A DNA stretch of 64,000 bases from Clostridium sp. NkU-1 (GTDB lineage Bacteria > Bacillota_A > Clostridia > Lachnospirales > Lachnospiraceae). A program made the translations under genes and the position numbers. Location: positions 1 through 64,000 of the forward strand of contig BBDR01000019.1 of NCBI GenBank assembly GCA_001312405.1. The letters are read 5' to 3'. Below the pieces are notes generated by a model that was not told the DNA's origin, did no database searches, and saw only the letters and a program-made list of their open reading frames with translations. Positions 30,559 to 42,346 of the stretch are shown piece after piece (the stretch's first letter is position 1; each line of letters starts with the position of its first letter).

Positions 30559-31422
30559 TTATCCCTTCACCGCACCAACCGTTACTCCTTCCAGAAAATA
30601 TTTCTGCAAGGCAAAGAACAGAATAAACATAGGCAATGCTGAGATGGTTGCACCTGCCATCATGGGTGAAAAGTAAGTGGTATTTGCAAAACTGAAATTT
30701 TTAAGCCCCACCTGAATGGTCTGCATCTGCTCATTGTTGCATACCAGAAACGGCCAGAAAAAGGTGTTCCAGTTGCCCATAAAGGTCATGATCGCCATAA
30801 CCGATAAAATTGTTTTTGAAATAGGCATGACTATTTTTATCAGGATCTGAAACTGATTGCAGCCTTCTGTTCTTGCCGCTTCCAGAATGGAGGTGGGAAG
30901 AGAGGAAAAGAACTGCTTTGCCATAAATACGTTATAGCAGGTGACCAGAGACGGCACGATCAATGCGGTATAAGTATCTGTCAGCTTCAGTACATTGGCT
31001 ACCAGTATGTAAAGCGGAACCTGTGTGACCTGATAGGGCACCATCATCGCAAACAGCAGCAGGAAAAATAATATTTTACTTCCGGGAAATCTTATTTTGG
31101 CAAAGGCATACCCTGCCATTCCGGCAAAAACCACATTGCTTAATGTGACGGTACTAGCAACGATCATGGAATTTACGATCCACCGGAATGAGCTTTTGCT
31201 GAATCCAAAAAAAGAATTTATAGGAATCCAATGTATAATATTTGGGGATCAGAGTATAACTGGCTGCCCCAATCTCATTTGGCGCCCCAAAGGAAGAGAT
31301 AATCATGTAATAAATCGGAAACAGGGTCAGAAGACCTAAGATAAGCAGGATGGCTGTCATTATCACAGTTCTGAACACTAATTTATATTTTTGATCGTTT
31401 CCATATTGTCTGAATAAACCAT
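30559..31422 (-). CDS. Carbohydrate ABC transporter permease (MalG-like; two frameshifts)
   Basis: An inner-membrane component of a sugar importer with six predicted spans. The cytoplasmic EAA loop is EAARTEGCNQFQILIKIVMP and the head is LLTLFPIYYMIISSF. The A run 31207-31213 must be six for YKFFFGFSKSS, and one A is missing near 31395, so the start is ATG at 31422 behind AGGAGG. Corrected length 287 residues, normal for MalG/UgpE types. It lies 10 bases after the other permease gene. No ATPase gene is in the window; sugar importers of this class often share a distant MsmK-like ATPase. Confidence 0.87.
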
Positions 31423-31431
31423 ACCAGCCTC

Positions 31432-32334
31432 CTAATACTCTACGTCTGCAGCCATTACCTTAAACTGGAAAACTGCAAAGACCGCGATGATTCCTGCTAA
31501 TAATAACGCCTGGGCACATGCCTCCCCATAATTAAAATATTTGAAAGCATTGTTAAATATCAATAATCCCACCATGGTAGTTGCATTATCCGGCCCGCCC
31601 CCTGTCATTAAATACGACGTCTGAAATGCCTGAAATGCATTGATCACTCCTGTTATGGTGAGAAAAACAGTGGTCGGCTTGACCATAGGCCATACAACGT
31701 ATTTGATTCTCTGTATAAAAGTCGCTCCATCAATATTGGCAACCTCATAATAGGTGGGGTCAATCCCAAGCAATGCGGCCACATAAATAATAACGGTAGA
31801 ACCGATGCCTGAGAATATCGTCATAATGATCAGTGACAGCATGGCCGTTTGAGAACTGCCCAGCCAGTTCTGATTCTGGATCCCAAATGACCGGATCACG
31901 GAATTTAACAGACCGCTTGGCAGAGGATCAAATATCCATTTCCATACAAAGGAGAGGGCCACTCCCGATGCAATCCCGGGCAGATAAAATACTGCTTTAA
32001 AAAAATGACTGGCTCCTTTTCTTAAAGGGTACCAGAAGAATAGAGATGATGAACGCCACAAGGATGGAGACGGGTACCGTTACGGCCGTATACACCACAG
32101 TGTTCCAGATGGATTTAAAGAAAAGTCCGTTTTTTTTAATGTGTTACTGTAATTGGCTAATCCCACAAACTCCGTTTTTAAAGGCTTATAAGTCTGAAAG
32201 CTTACAATCGCTGCCTGTACAACCGGATATAACGTAAAAATAATAAATGACAAAATGGGCACGAGCACGAAGGCATACCCCCATTTGGCGTCATTGTTTA
32301 ATCGTTTTCTTTTCTTTGCTGCTTGCATACTCAT
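31432..32334 (-). CDS. Carbohydrate ABC transporter permease (MalF-like; two frameshifts)
   Basis: The partner permease, about 300 residues with six spans. It has the N-terminal YAFVLVPILSFIIFTLYPV, the EAA-loop region YYEVANIDGATFIQRIKYVV and GGGPDNATTMVG. The frame breaks at the eight-T run 32130-32137 (LKNGLFFKSIWN expected) and near 32036. ATG at 32334 follows GGAG. It is separated from the binding-protein gene by a hairpin, so the two permeases are probably made in smaller amounts than the binding protein. Confidence 0.87.
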
Positions 32335-32377
32335 TACCCGCTCCCTTCTTTGCTAAAAACATAATGACCCTGCAGAT

Positions 32378-32416
32378 AAAAATGGGCATTGGCACCTGTT
32401 ACGATTACCAATGCCC
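32378..32416 (-). terminator. Partial terminator between binding protein and permeases
   Basis: GGGCATTGG/CCAATGCCC stem, 15-base loop, then ATTTTTAT on the minus strand. Such intra-operon terminators let the binding protein outnumber the permeases. Confidence 0.7.
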
Positions 32417-32451
32417 GAAAAATCATGAGATCCTATGGACCTTATTTCCCA

Positions 32452-33868
32452 TTAATCCATGACACAGCCTTCCTCGCCAAAAGCTTCCACTGCAGCCTTT
32501 TTAATGGCTTCATGCATCTCCTCCGGAGTAATTTCTCCAGCTAACAACCCCTGGAATTTTGGCAGAATGACCTCTTCCTCAATTTTTATGGCCTTTGCCC
32601 CTAAATCAGCCGGAATGTCGGGTCTGGCTTCCGCAACCTGGGTGGCAAGATTTTTAACTGCTTTTGTATTATTCTCGTTTTTGCCTTCCATGGGAGGAAG
32701 GGCTGCAAATGCTTCCTCTCCGGATTTGCAGATGGGGCTGATATAAAGTTCCTGACAGGTTTCTGCCGCTCTTTTTCCGCTTGCCAGGAAATAGGCAGCC
32801 TTTGCCACGTTCTTTAAATGCTCCGGACTTGGTTCATCCTTTCCGCGGAAGCACACATATCCATCTACCGCTCCCTGAGCCTGCTGGATATTTCCCTGGA
32901 ACGTAGGAACCGGCAATACAATGTATTCCACCTCCTGGCTTCCTTCTACTGCACTTCCGTCATTTGCAGCCAGCTTTTTATTATTATCCGTAGCAGACTT
33001 TTCAAAAACTGACAGTCCCTTGCCGGTGATCATGGTCTGCCCGGTCAAGAACATGTTCCATCGTTTCCCCGCATCAACGGAGCTTAGTTCTTTCGGCATG
33101 GAGCCATCATCGATTAAGGCTCTGATGTCTTTTAAGAAGGGAACCAGCTGACTGCTGGTGTATGTATATTTCAAATCCTTATTAAAGGCAGAAGGCATAC
33201 CTGCATTTTTTTACAAAGATCGAAAAATAATCCTTTGCCGCTACGCCTGAGCAAGCAAAAACAAAGCCGTACCGGGAATAGCTGTCTCCGTCCTTTACAA
33301 CGCCCTTTTTGATGGCCTCCCGAAATTCTTCATAGGTCCAGCCATTTTCCTGGATTCCCTTCCAGTCGATTCCTGCTTCCTCCAGCATGGCTTTGTTTCC
33401 GCCGATCGCCTGTACCTCCACATAGGCAGGGAATCCATAAAGCCCGTCGCCGTTTTTGAAATAGTTTATAATGTCCGTGTTGTAATCTTCTATCATTTCC
33501 TTATCCGCATATTGGGAAATGTCCACCAGCATTTCCGTGTCCAGATATTTCGTGACACCGTTAGAACCGATGAATGCGATATCCGGCGGAGATCCGGCGT
33601 TTACCTGAACATCCAGCTTTTGCGTAATGTCTTCCCAGCTTGCCGTTGTGATCTGCAGCTCCATGTCAGGATTGGCTTCGTTGAATTCCTTTGCATATTC
33701 CACCAGTTTATCCTGATAGGATGCAGAAACAGGCGGCAGCAATGCCTTAACAATGTCTTTTTCATTGTTCTGCTCTACCGCAGTCCCCTTTGCGGCAGTT
33801 CCGCAGCCAGCCAGTGTACTGGCCATGATGGCTGCTGTCAATAGTACGGATAGTTTTCTTTTTTTCAT
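32452..33868 (-). CDS. Sugar ABC transporter substrate-binding lipoprotein (one frameshift)
   Basis: A type II lipoprotein signal peptide with lipobox STLAGC (Cys near residue 22) is followed by a MalE-like binding fold (DMELQITTASWEDITQKLD; SPPDIAFIGSN). The seven-T run 33206-33212 interrupts it; six T give FVKNAGMPSAF and 471 residues. The start has GGAGG upstream. Here a seven-base A run right after ATG (33859-33865) stays in frame, so not every such run is wrong. The protein is anchored outside the membrane and captures the sugar; GlcNAc-MurNAc or MurNAc fragments are inferred from neighbours. Confidence 0.88.
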
Positions 33869-33886
33869 GTTTTCCCTCCATTATTT

Positions 33887-34787
33887 TTATATCTGCTCTA
33901 TGGCATAACGCACATGTCCACGTGCCTTTGCCAGCTTCTCCCTCGCCTCCTGTGCCCTGCATCCCGATAAAATGGATACAATCGCCGTCTTTGCATGGCC
34001 GTCTGCACAAGCCAGTGCTTCCTGCGCCTCATTCCTGCTGCATCCAGTGGCCTCCATTACAATGTTTTCCGCCCTTTTTATCAGCTTTGTATTTGTCTGT
34101 ACCACATCCACCATCAGGTTCTGATATGCCTTTCCTGTTCCCACCATGCTTGCAGTGGATATCATATTACAGACCATTTTTTTCTGCCGTACCTGCCTTT
34201 AGCCTGGTAGATCCGGTCAGGATTTCCGGGCCCACCACCAGTTCAACGGTAATCTCCGCTGTTTCAGCCATAGCGGAGCCGGTGTTGCATACAATGGCAG
34301 CCGTCCTGCATCCGGTTTTTCCTGCATACCGCAGTCCACCTAATACATAAGGCGTCCTGCCGCTTGCGGCAATGCCGATCACCACATCATCTGCTGTGAG
34401 ATGAATGTTTCTTAAATCCTCCTCTCCCAGGGTTTCGCTGTCTTCCGCACCTTCCACGGCTTTTATAAAAGCACTTTTTCCGCCCGCAATCAGCCCGACC
34501 ACTTTTTCCGGTTCCACTCCAAAGGTTGGCGGACATTCTGCCGCATCTAAGAGTCCCAGCCTTCCGCTTGTACCGGCTCCCATATAGATCAGCCGGCCCG
34601 CTCCTTCAAAGCTTTTCGTGCACCATTCCACGATCCGGGCGATTTTCTCTATCTGGGTCTTTACTGCCTGAATTACCTTTTCGTCTTCTTCATTCATAAT
34701 ACGGATTAAATCCAGAGGGGGCATTTCATCCAGATTCATGGTCTTTGGATTTCTGGCTTCCGTTACCATATTAGACAGATCAATCAT
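33887..34787 (-). CDS. murQ: N-acetylmuramic acid 6-phosphate etherase (one frameshift)
   Basis: Cleaves the lactyl ether of MurNAc-6-P to GlcNAc-6-P and D-lactate. The SIS fold is evident: YMGAGTSGRLGLLDAAECPP, GIAASGRTPYV and GPEILTGSTRLKAGTAEK, then MVCNMISTASMV. The seven-T run 34177-34183 needs six T to join the C-terminal 96 residues with their helical UBA-like end; corrected length 299, exactly typical. AGGAGG precedes the ATG. It is the first gene of the operon, and its presence fixes the pathway as MurNAc catabolism. Confidence 0.95.
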
Positions 34788-34867
34788 CCGTATCCTCCTT
34801 CCTAAGATATACTTCTCTTTTTCATGTATATCTTATTTGTTTTTCCCTTCCCTCCCGAGTTGATTTT

Positions 34868-34896
34868 ATGATACATTTTGTGAATTTTTTTGTCAA
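34868..34896 (-). promoter_or_regulatory. Promoter of the amino sugar salvage operon
   Basis: On the minus strand TTGACA (34896-34891), a 17-base spacer and TATCAT (34873-34868). It lies about 80 bases before murQ. The remaining gap 34788-35124 is very AT-rich and holds no gene. Confidence 0.7.
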
Positions 34897-34911
34897 CGAA
34901 TCTCCATTATT

Positions 34912-34928
34912 ATGAAATTTCGTTTCAT
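34912..34928. promoter_or_regulatory. Palindromic operator candidate upstream of the murQ promoter
   Basis: A perfect inverted repeat ATGAAA-N5-TTTCAT, 16 bases upstream of the -35 box, with a further half site TTGAAA at 34931. RpiR-type MurNAc regulators bind AT-rich palindromes with GAAA/TTTC arms. No regulator gene of that family is in the window, so the link is inference. Confidence 0.45.
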
Positions 34929-35124
34929 TATTTGAAATAAACCACCAAATAACGCCATTATTTTTAATTTTTTTTATGCATTTTTTTCTAATTTTTATTT
35001 CATTTATGCATTTTTATTACTGCAATCTGTTCCAATATCTTTTTCCATTACTAACATATCTGTTTTATCCGGATTTTGATCCACTATAAGCAATCACTGC
35101 CTCTGCTTTATCACTCCCATATTA

Positions 35125-35217
35125 CAAAAAGGCAGGTCAGAAAGTCTGCAAATATAAGACATTTCTGACCTGCAAAAACAACAAGTTCTCAGGCAGTTAC
35201 AGCCGTGCTTTTAGCAG
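35125..35217 (-). repeat. Copy 1 of a ~90-bp direct repeat, with a terminator hairpin
   Basis: Nearly 88% identical by eye to 42793-42887 in the same orientation. It contains GCAGGTCAGAAA/TTTCTGACCTGC (35132-35173), followed on the minus strand by CTTTTTG, so it also acts as terminator of the large surface-protein gene. Confidence 0.75.
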
Positions 35218-35229
35218 GGACCATTTGTA

Positions 35230-38200
35230 TTACCTGATTTGTACTAATCCATCCACGATCCACTCTCCATTTTCATTGACAGTGTATCCGTCTGGGGTGA
35301 CGGCACTCTTAAGCATTGCGCCATATTTGTATTGCGTTGCATGAATATCCGGATTTAAGTAGTAACATTTTCCGTTGATCCATTTCCATCCGCTAACCAT
35401 AGCGCCGAATGAGCCATCATGATTTTCGCTCATGTAGTACCAGCTGCCATCTCCATCCAGATACCAGCCTGAAATCATATACCCTTCTGTGTCGAAACGA
35501 TACCAGGATACCTGGCCATTAAACAAACACTGATACCATTCATTTTTCGCATATGTTCCATCTTTTTTAACAGCCTGCCAGCCTCTGGCATTCTGTTTCC
35601 AGTTTACATAGTACTTTGTAAACGTGCTGCCGGAATCTCTATCTCTGTCTGAGCCGTTTGGACGGTCTGGTTTTTCGGGGATTTCCGGTTTTTCAGGAAT
35701 TTCTGGTTTTTCGGGAATTTCTGGTTTTTCAGGATTGTCTGGTTCTTCTGTAAGCTTCACATCGTCTCTGTCGCGAACTCGTATACGTGCTACAGAATCC
35801 ACAGAGTCACCTATGACAGTTCTGGATGAAAGTCCTACTGCAGACATATATGCACCGATTTCCAGATCCTTTATCACCTTATCCTTTGTAATATATCCGT
35901 CGATAAATATTCTTGCAGGCTTACCTGACTGATCCTGCAGCATAATCGTTTCTACCAGGTCATTTGGTGCATCAATGGAAATAACCTTGCCGCTTACAGT
36001 GACTAAACTGCCCAGGTTTTTGCCCTCATATGCTTCTTTCGTAGTTTCCTTAACAGGCTCTGGAAGTTCCCTTATATTCGTATCAGTTACCATAATCTTT
36101 TCTACTGCCAGCTGTCTCTCTCCCTGATAAGAAGAAGTTTTTCCAAATACCCTGATGGTCTGGCCCGCTCTTATATCGCCGGAAACAGGGAAAAGATTAA
36201 TTCCGCCAGTCTTATCCTGCATATAGATGCTATCGAAGAAGGCAGTCTCTTTATCATAACCGGAAGCGTTTGATGTAGCTATTCCTTCGATTACAAACCG
36301 CTCGCCCTCACCGGCCGCCTGCACTTCCTTAATAGGAGTGATCTGCAGTTGATTCGTCTTATCTAACAAATTCTGCATAATCTGGTAGTTGCTGTAATCA
36401 TTGGTGGCCGCGCTGTCAAATGTCAGCTGGAAATTGCTCATGGTCGAACATCCCGATAAATATAGTGTAGATGATTCACCATCGCTGAAGTAAAGCTCCT
36501 GAGTAGCTGCCAATACAAATTTGCCATCTAATTTCGTCAATGCGTCTCCTGATAATCCTACGCCGTCTTTATCCAGGCTTTTCGTATCTTTCGGTGCGTA
36601 TACCAGAACTGCTGCACCTGAAGGAAGCATTGCGCTGTCACTGACTGGATTTCCATCTTTATCCATTGCATAAATATCCGCATTGCCATAGGTATTAAAT
36701 TTAAGCCCTGTATCCACTCCGGCCATATATGGGTTCCGCTTATTATAATCGGTGCCCAGGATACCAATTACTCTGCCGTCATTGCTGGAATCGCACTGTA
36801 ACTCATCATCGGCAAAACGGAATGCACTTCCAAGAGTTTCCAGAATCTTGTTCTGCTGAGCCGACATATGATCCTCTGCCTTAGACTCATCACCTTTGAA
36901 ACCATCATATGCCTCATAGGTATCGCTCCAGCACAGACCATAATCGTCTTGCCGCCCTTTTCAGCAAAATCTCTGACTGCCTCCAGCTCATCCTCTGTAT
37001 AGTTCTTATAATCCTCCCGCAGCTTCGTACCATCACGTCTGGAAGGCGCATTTAACAAAAGTCCAACATATTTGTCGTCCTTTAAAGCGGCTATCAGTTC
37101 CTGGCTGGTGTTAAGCGTGACCGTTCTGATATTGTAATCCCCCGCTAAGGTGGTGAAATTCCCCATACTGTCCTTATAGTTTCCATTCACATATTCATTA
37201 TAGTGACTGGCGTCTATAGCAAAATATTTCATCTTCGAGCTGTCACGTACTTCTATTTCCAGAGCAAAGCTGAATGTCTTTTTTTCTCCTTCCAGTTCCA
37301 TTTGGGCAGTGACTTCTATTTCATTTACTCCTACTTTATCAAGCATAAACTGTTTGTTTACAGTGTAAGTTCCAAATGACTTCAAACTCACGTTCAGATC
37401 TTCGCTTTCAAGGACCTTATCACCAGCTTTAAATGTCAGCCTGGTAAGTGTGGCATCTGATTCTTCATTATTGAAAGCTGAGACTGTAAACTTCACCGGT
37501 TCTCCTGTCACTGGTACTTCTGTATCACAAGTGAAGGAAGATATGCCTGCCTTTGCAGCGGAACCATACCATACAGGAGCTGTTACGGCGATATTTTTAT
37601 CCGCCTGAGTCACACGTATGTAATAATATCCTTTCTTTGCAGGAAGCTCAAATGTGAACTCTCCGCTATTTCCAGTGCCTTCTTTTTTTTGCTGCGATTG
37701 CGCCGCCATTTGTCACCACTTCTACACTTTTAATAACATCGGACGGATCCGGATCATCTACGCTTACAGAAATATTCAGCGTTTTCACATCATCTGACAC
37801 ATCCAGGATACTTCCCATAAGCTCATCATTTAAAGTATACATAATATTTAAGTTCTTATCTTCTGTGGCGTATACACGCATGTCTTTAATTGCATTTAAA
37901 ATCCCTGTCTCTGACAAATCATCTGTGAGGACGACTGTCCTGGCCGTATTGGCATTGCCCCAACGCCCTTTATGGTTATCCTGATTATTGGCGGGCGCTA
38001 AATGCCAGCCTTATCCAGTGCTTTCGTATATTCATTGTAGCTTGGGAAATATCCGCCTGAACCGATGGATCCTTCGCCATTGCCTACTTCTACTAAGACC
38101 ATTTTAGCGTCTCTGGCCGGTGTATAGTATGCAAAATCTGAAAATGTACCAAAGGTCTTGCCCGGGTGGTTGAACTGTGAAAGATTCGCCAACGGGTCTG

Positions 38201-41024
38201 GATTCGCAGTCAGAATGTCATAGTATGCCTTCATGCCTGCATCATTTTTCTTGTCATTGAGCGTGGTATTATTTCGGCTTACCAGTCCTGATGAGCCAAA
38301 TGTGTTGATGTGGCCGGGCCCGCCGGACCAGGTCATCTCGAAACCGGATAACGCTTTTCTGGAACTGGTTTCGTTAAACGCTGCGGTCTGCTCCCTGTAT
38401 TCCTCCCATATCGCCCTGCTGGCAGGTGTCATAAGAGCCGGGTCATTAAGTGCCTCTTTTGGATTGGGTGCATCTTTTGTATCAAAATAGTTGGAATGAT
38501 CTGTAAAGGATACAAATTGCACATTGTCTTCTTCCGGTATACTGGCAAGATAATTAAGACCATCTTTGACAGACCCGGAACCATCCGAATAATTCGTGTG
38601 TCCATGAAGCTGTCCGAAATACGCGGAAAAAGAGGACTTGCCTATGGTAAATTTCCAATTCTCGGTATGAGACACTTTGTCTTCCCGAATAACCGTCACC
38701 TGTGCGTTATAATTGCCGTCTTCCAGCACCTTGGGTGAAAAAGCATAGGTTGCGCTGTCAGCGGCTGTCTCTTTGAGATTCATAGCCTGGCCTGTATAAA
38801 TGGCAGTGCCATCTGCCTTATTGAGAGTGAGGCTCACCGATGGGTTATTTCCGGTATTAGTCAGTCTGATGGAAATTTCAGGCGCTTTCACGTCTCCTGT
38901 TGCTTTATTCCTATCAGGAGTAACCGCCAGTACCTGCGGCTTGTCATTGATAACGATAGGAACAATTCCACTCTCTGCTTCGAGACCCGTTTTATCTTTT
39001 GCTTTGAATTTTATGTATAAGGCCTGCTGACCCTTAGCAAAATTTTCTGCCGGAATAACAGCCTCATAGTTGTTCGTATCCCGATTAAATGTCATGGACA
39101 GTGACTTGCCAAGCGCCCCCTCTGAGGGACCGAAAAGAACCTCCACACTTGCCACGCCCACATTGTCCCTGACCTGGACGGATATAGGATATTCCTGGTC
39201 CGGCCTTGCATCAATATAGGTGCCTAAGGTAATGACCGGTGGTTTGGTGTCATTTTTCACAAAATAGACTGGAAAACCATTTTTCTCTTCTGTACCGGTG
39301 TATAGCTGAATCGTCTGGTTAAATCTGCCTATCATGGCAGTCAGATCCACTGTTTCTCCTTCTTCGACGCCTTCCGGATACGGAGCTGCCTGATAAATAT
39401 TAATCGTACCGGTTGCATCAGTTACAGGTGTACTGGCTGATGTATTGAGCTTGCCAAGTTTGACATCCTCTATCAGTACAACTCTGTTAATAAGTCCGCT
39501 TTTCTCTATATCAGCGGTATTTGCCATGGCTTTTATCTGATTGATGGTATACTTCACAGGCTGTATCGATGCCTCATCCTGCTTAGCAGCGACCTTTGCT
39601 TTATCTTTCGAGGATGTTATCTGAGGCATACCATAGCGGATCTGGTAATCTCCCGTGATTTCCAGTATATCACCGATCCTGGCGTCATCCGGCGCCGCTC
39701 CATAAATATAGATACTGTACTGGCTGCCATCTATCTCGGACTGGAGCACCGGATTTCCGTATGTAGTGGCCAGATATGACAATTCCCCTGTAACAGTCAC
39801 ATCTTTCGTGTTCTGTCCCAGCGCCAGCACGTCTTTAATCGTCATCACTTCACCGGCTTCACGGACTGTATAGGAGAACTCAGCGATTTCACTCTTCTCC
39901 AGCCCTTCCTTAACTGCACGCACATAGTATGTAACCGGCTCATCAATCACCAGCTTGTCATTGTTTGAATATGTTATCCATTCTTCGGCAGTCTTAGACT
40001 CCGTATTATACTCTATCTCAGCATCTGATGTTGCCGTAGAGAATGTAAGCTGCGTACCTTTCAGTACCAGTCCGGCTGACGGCGATGCAGCAGGCATCTT
40101 GCATTTCGTTTCTTCCGGCTCAGTTCCGCCGCCTTCCTCATAGGAACTGTTGTGCGCCTCAGGCTTTCCGATCTTAAAATCGGCGTAGTTATTGTCCGTA
40201 TCCACTGACGGGTCCCTGCGGATAGCGGCGGTGGAATTTGACATTGCATCAGTGGGTTTGGTCTCATACTCCTGAGCTGTGTTGTTAATTCCTACCAGGT
40301 CAACGAAATTCTCATCAACTTTACTTGTCAGCTTCTCACTGCTCTTAGACAATGCCGCTGCCCCTTCTTTTGCAGCCATTGCGATATTACCTACAGCGTC
40401 GGGTTCCGGAAGTTCTGGCGCATTATCTTTATTCTCCCCATCTGCTTCCTTTATCAGATAGTAACCGCCAGCTTTGATCGTACCTGAAAGTTTCGTTAAG
40501 TCCTTGCCGTCATAGGTGCTGAACGATTTCTTAGCCAGCCACTGCACTGACCACCCATCCAGGCTCACATCTTCATCCGTGGGGTTGTACAGTTCAATAA
40601 AATCGCTCTTATATACAGCGCCGCTATTGCCTCCGCCACCGTATACCTGGCTGATCACTACGTGGTATGCCAGACCGCTGTCTCTGAGTTCGGGCTTATC
40701 TTCTTCCATATCCGTAACACTGGCTTCCTCTTTCGCATCGCCCATATTGGCCGTATCTTCCTTATTGCCTGCATCTCCCTTATTGCCTGTATCTCCCTTA
40801 TCTCCCGTATCGCCCGTATCTTCTTCCATCTTTCCGGGAATGTCTGCATCCGTGTCCTTGTCCGCCTCACTGGGGCTGGCTCTATCCCCTCCCCTGCTGG
40901 AACGTTCTGCCTCATACATCTTTGGCGGGTTAAAGTCTGCCTCAATCGCAAAACCAGGTACGACTGACATATTCAGGCACATGGCGACTGACAGAAACAG
41001 ACTTAACAGCTTCCTTGAGTTCAT
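35230..41024 (-). CDS. Giant wall-anchored lamin-tail / PHP phosphoesterase protein (three frameshifts)
   Basis: About 1931 residues once breaks near 37990, at 37683-37690 (eight T, seven needed) and near 36930 are corrected. Order: signal peptide (1-27, ending GFAIEA), a Gly/Asp/Lys-rich low-complexity stretch (about 65-95), a lamin-tail domain (VVISQVYGGGGNSG, FIELYNPTDEDVSLDGW), OB-like modules, Ig-like sandwiches, a PHP metal-phosphoesterase domain (GQLHGHTNYSDGSG, SFTDHSNYFD, HLAPANNQDNHKGRWGN), a second OB-like region, PEKPEI repeats and C-terminal wall-binding repeats (GWYLDGDGSWYYM). It probably hydrolyses phosphoesters, perhaps nucleic acid, at the cell surface. The activity is inferred from the PHP and lamin-tail parts. 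Confidence 0.82.
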
Positions 41025-41140
41025 AATTTCTTTTTTTCTCCTTCCATTTTTGATGGTATCACTTAATTAAATCTTATTATTACCAACTGGAAAAATCACC
41101 AAAATCAGATATACTTTCAAAGTAAAATATGTGAAAATCG

Positions 41141-42346
41141 TCACTGTTTTTTTCTATGCTTTTTATGTTCTTCATCAACCTGCATGACCACTCTTTCCTC
41201 CGCATTTGTCCTGCTGCACATAAACGCGCTTAAAAATGCTACCAATGGCACAGTCATTACAATACCTATAGTACCTGAGATACCCTGTATAATCTCCAGC
41301 GCCATCATGTCACTGTTAAATATCTGCAAATATGGATAATTAAAGATTCTGAACAGTACCAGCATATTAAGTGCCGAACCAGCAAATGCCAATATCAGCG
41401 TGTTAGCCATAGTACCCATGGCATCCCTGCCTATATTAATACCCGACTGAATCAGCTTTTGTCTGTTTAGTTCCGGATTCAACTGATGCACCTCAAATAC
41501 TGCAGACGTAATAGTCATAGCCACATCCATAACTGCGCCAAGTGCTGCTATGAGTACGGCACTGATAAGTAATCCGCTGATATTCAGGCTTGTCCCACCT
41601 GTACGGAGAATTAATTCTTCCGCCTCCGACATATTAAAACCGTTTATCGGCGTAGCGAGTGCCGTGAGAGCTGCGGCGGCCCCTGCTATGGCTACGCCGC
41701 CCACGCACCCAATGGTTGCACAGAACGTTTTCATGGATAAGCCATTTAACAGTACCAGTGAAACTGCTGTGGTTACGGCTGCTATGACAATGGATGACAA
41801 GATCGGATTGATGCCATGCCTGATCATGGGGATGAGCAAAAACCAGATACCCACAATAGTAAATGCAAGCCCCAGTATAGCGGCTATCCCTTTTCTTCCT
41901 CCGAATACAGCTAAAGACAGCACAAATACCACCGTCAGTCCAAGCAATGCCGGACCCCTGTTATAATTGGATATGGATGCTATGTATGAAAGCCCATTGG
42001 CATCTATATCCATTCTGACGATTACCTTCGTACCTGCTTTTAAGTCCACATTATTGTATACACTCATATAATTGACTGCCGGCAATATCTTACCTCTGTC
42101 CTCACCGCTGTCTATCTGTATATAGACTTCCTGCACTCCTATGCGCAGCCCCTCTGTCCACTCTTCTGCTTTCGCCTCGTCACTGATGAGTTTAGTCACA
42201 TGTGCCTTGGCAAATCTTAACTGGCTTGCCGCTGTTGGTACTTCTCCTGGCAGCGGTTTATTGATCCATATGAGAATTGTTATAAATACCACGCAGAAAA
42301 GGAATGTGGCTAAAAGTTTTACGCAGAATGTTTTCTTATTTTTCAT
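41141..42346 (-). CDS. YibE/F-family membrane protein
   Basis: Intact, about 401 residues. One N-terminal span (FLFCVVFITILIWI) is followed by an outside domain of about 100 residues with a VKLISDEAKAEEW-like start, and then eight or so spans (GLTVVFVLSLAVFGG, AAILGLAFTIVGIWFLL). The family is of unknown function, often near secreted enzymes. The start at 42346 (MKNKKTF) has AGGAG ten bases upstream; 42379 lacks one. It lies 116 bases before the giant surface protein on the same strand and may assist its export or substrate uptake (inference). Confidence 0.8.
   Translation of the reverse strand: MKNKKTFCVKLLATFLFCVVFITILIWINKPLPGEVPTAASQLRFAKAHVTKLISDEAKAEEWTEGLRIGVQEVYIQIDSGEDRGKILPAVNYMSVYNNVDLKAGTKVIVRMDIDANGLSYIASISNYNRGPALLGLTVVFVLSLAVFGGRKGIAAILGLAFTIVGIWFLLIPMIRHGINPILSSIVIAAVTTAVSLVLLNGLSMKTFCATIGCVGGVAIAGAAAALTALATPINGFNMSEAEELILRTGGTSLNISGLLISAVLIAALGAVMDVAMTITSAVFEVHQLNPELNRQKLIQSGINIGRDAMGTMANTLILAFAGSALNMLVLFRIFNYPYLQIFNSDMMALEIIQGISGTIGIVMTVPLVAFLSAFMCSRTNAEERVVMQVDEEHKKHRKKQ

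Noticed and set aside
35624..35932. Plus-strand Ser/Gly/Phe repeat frame
   Set aside because: It is the reverse reading of the PEKPEI repeat region of the giant wall protein.
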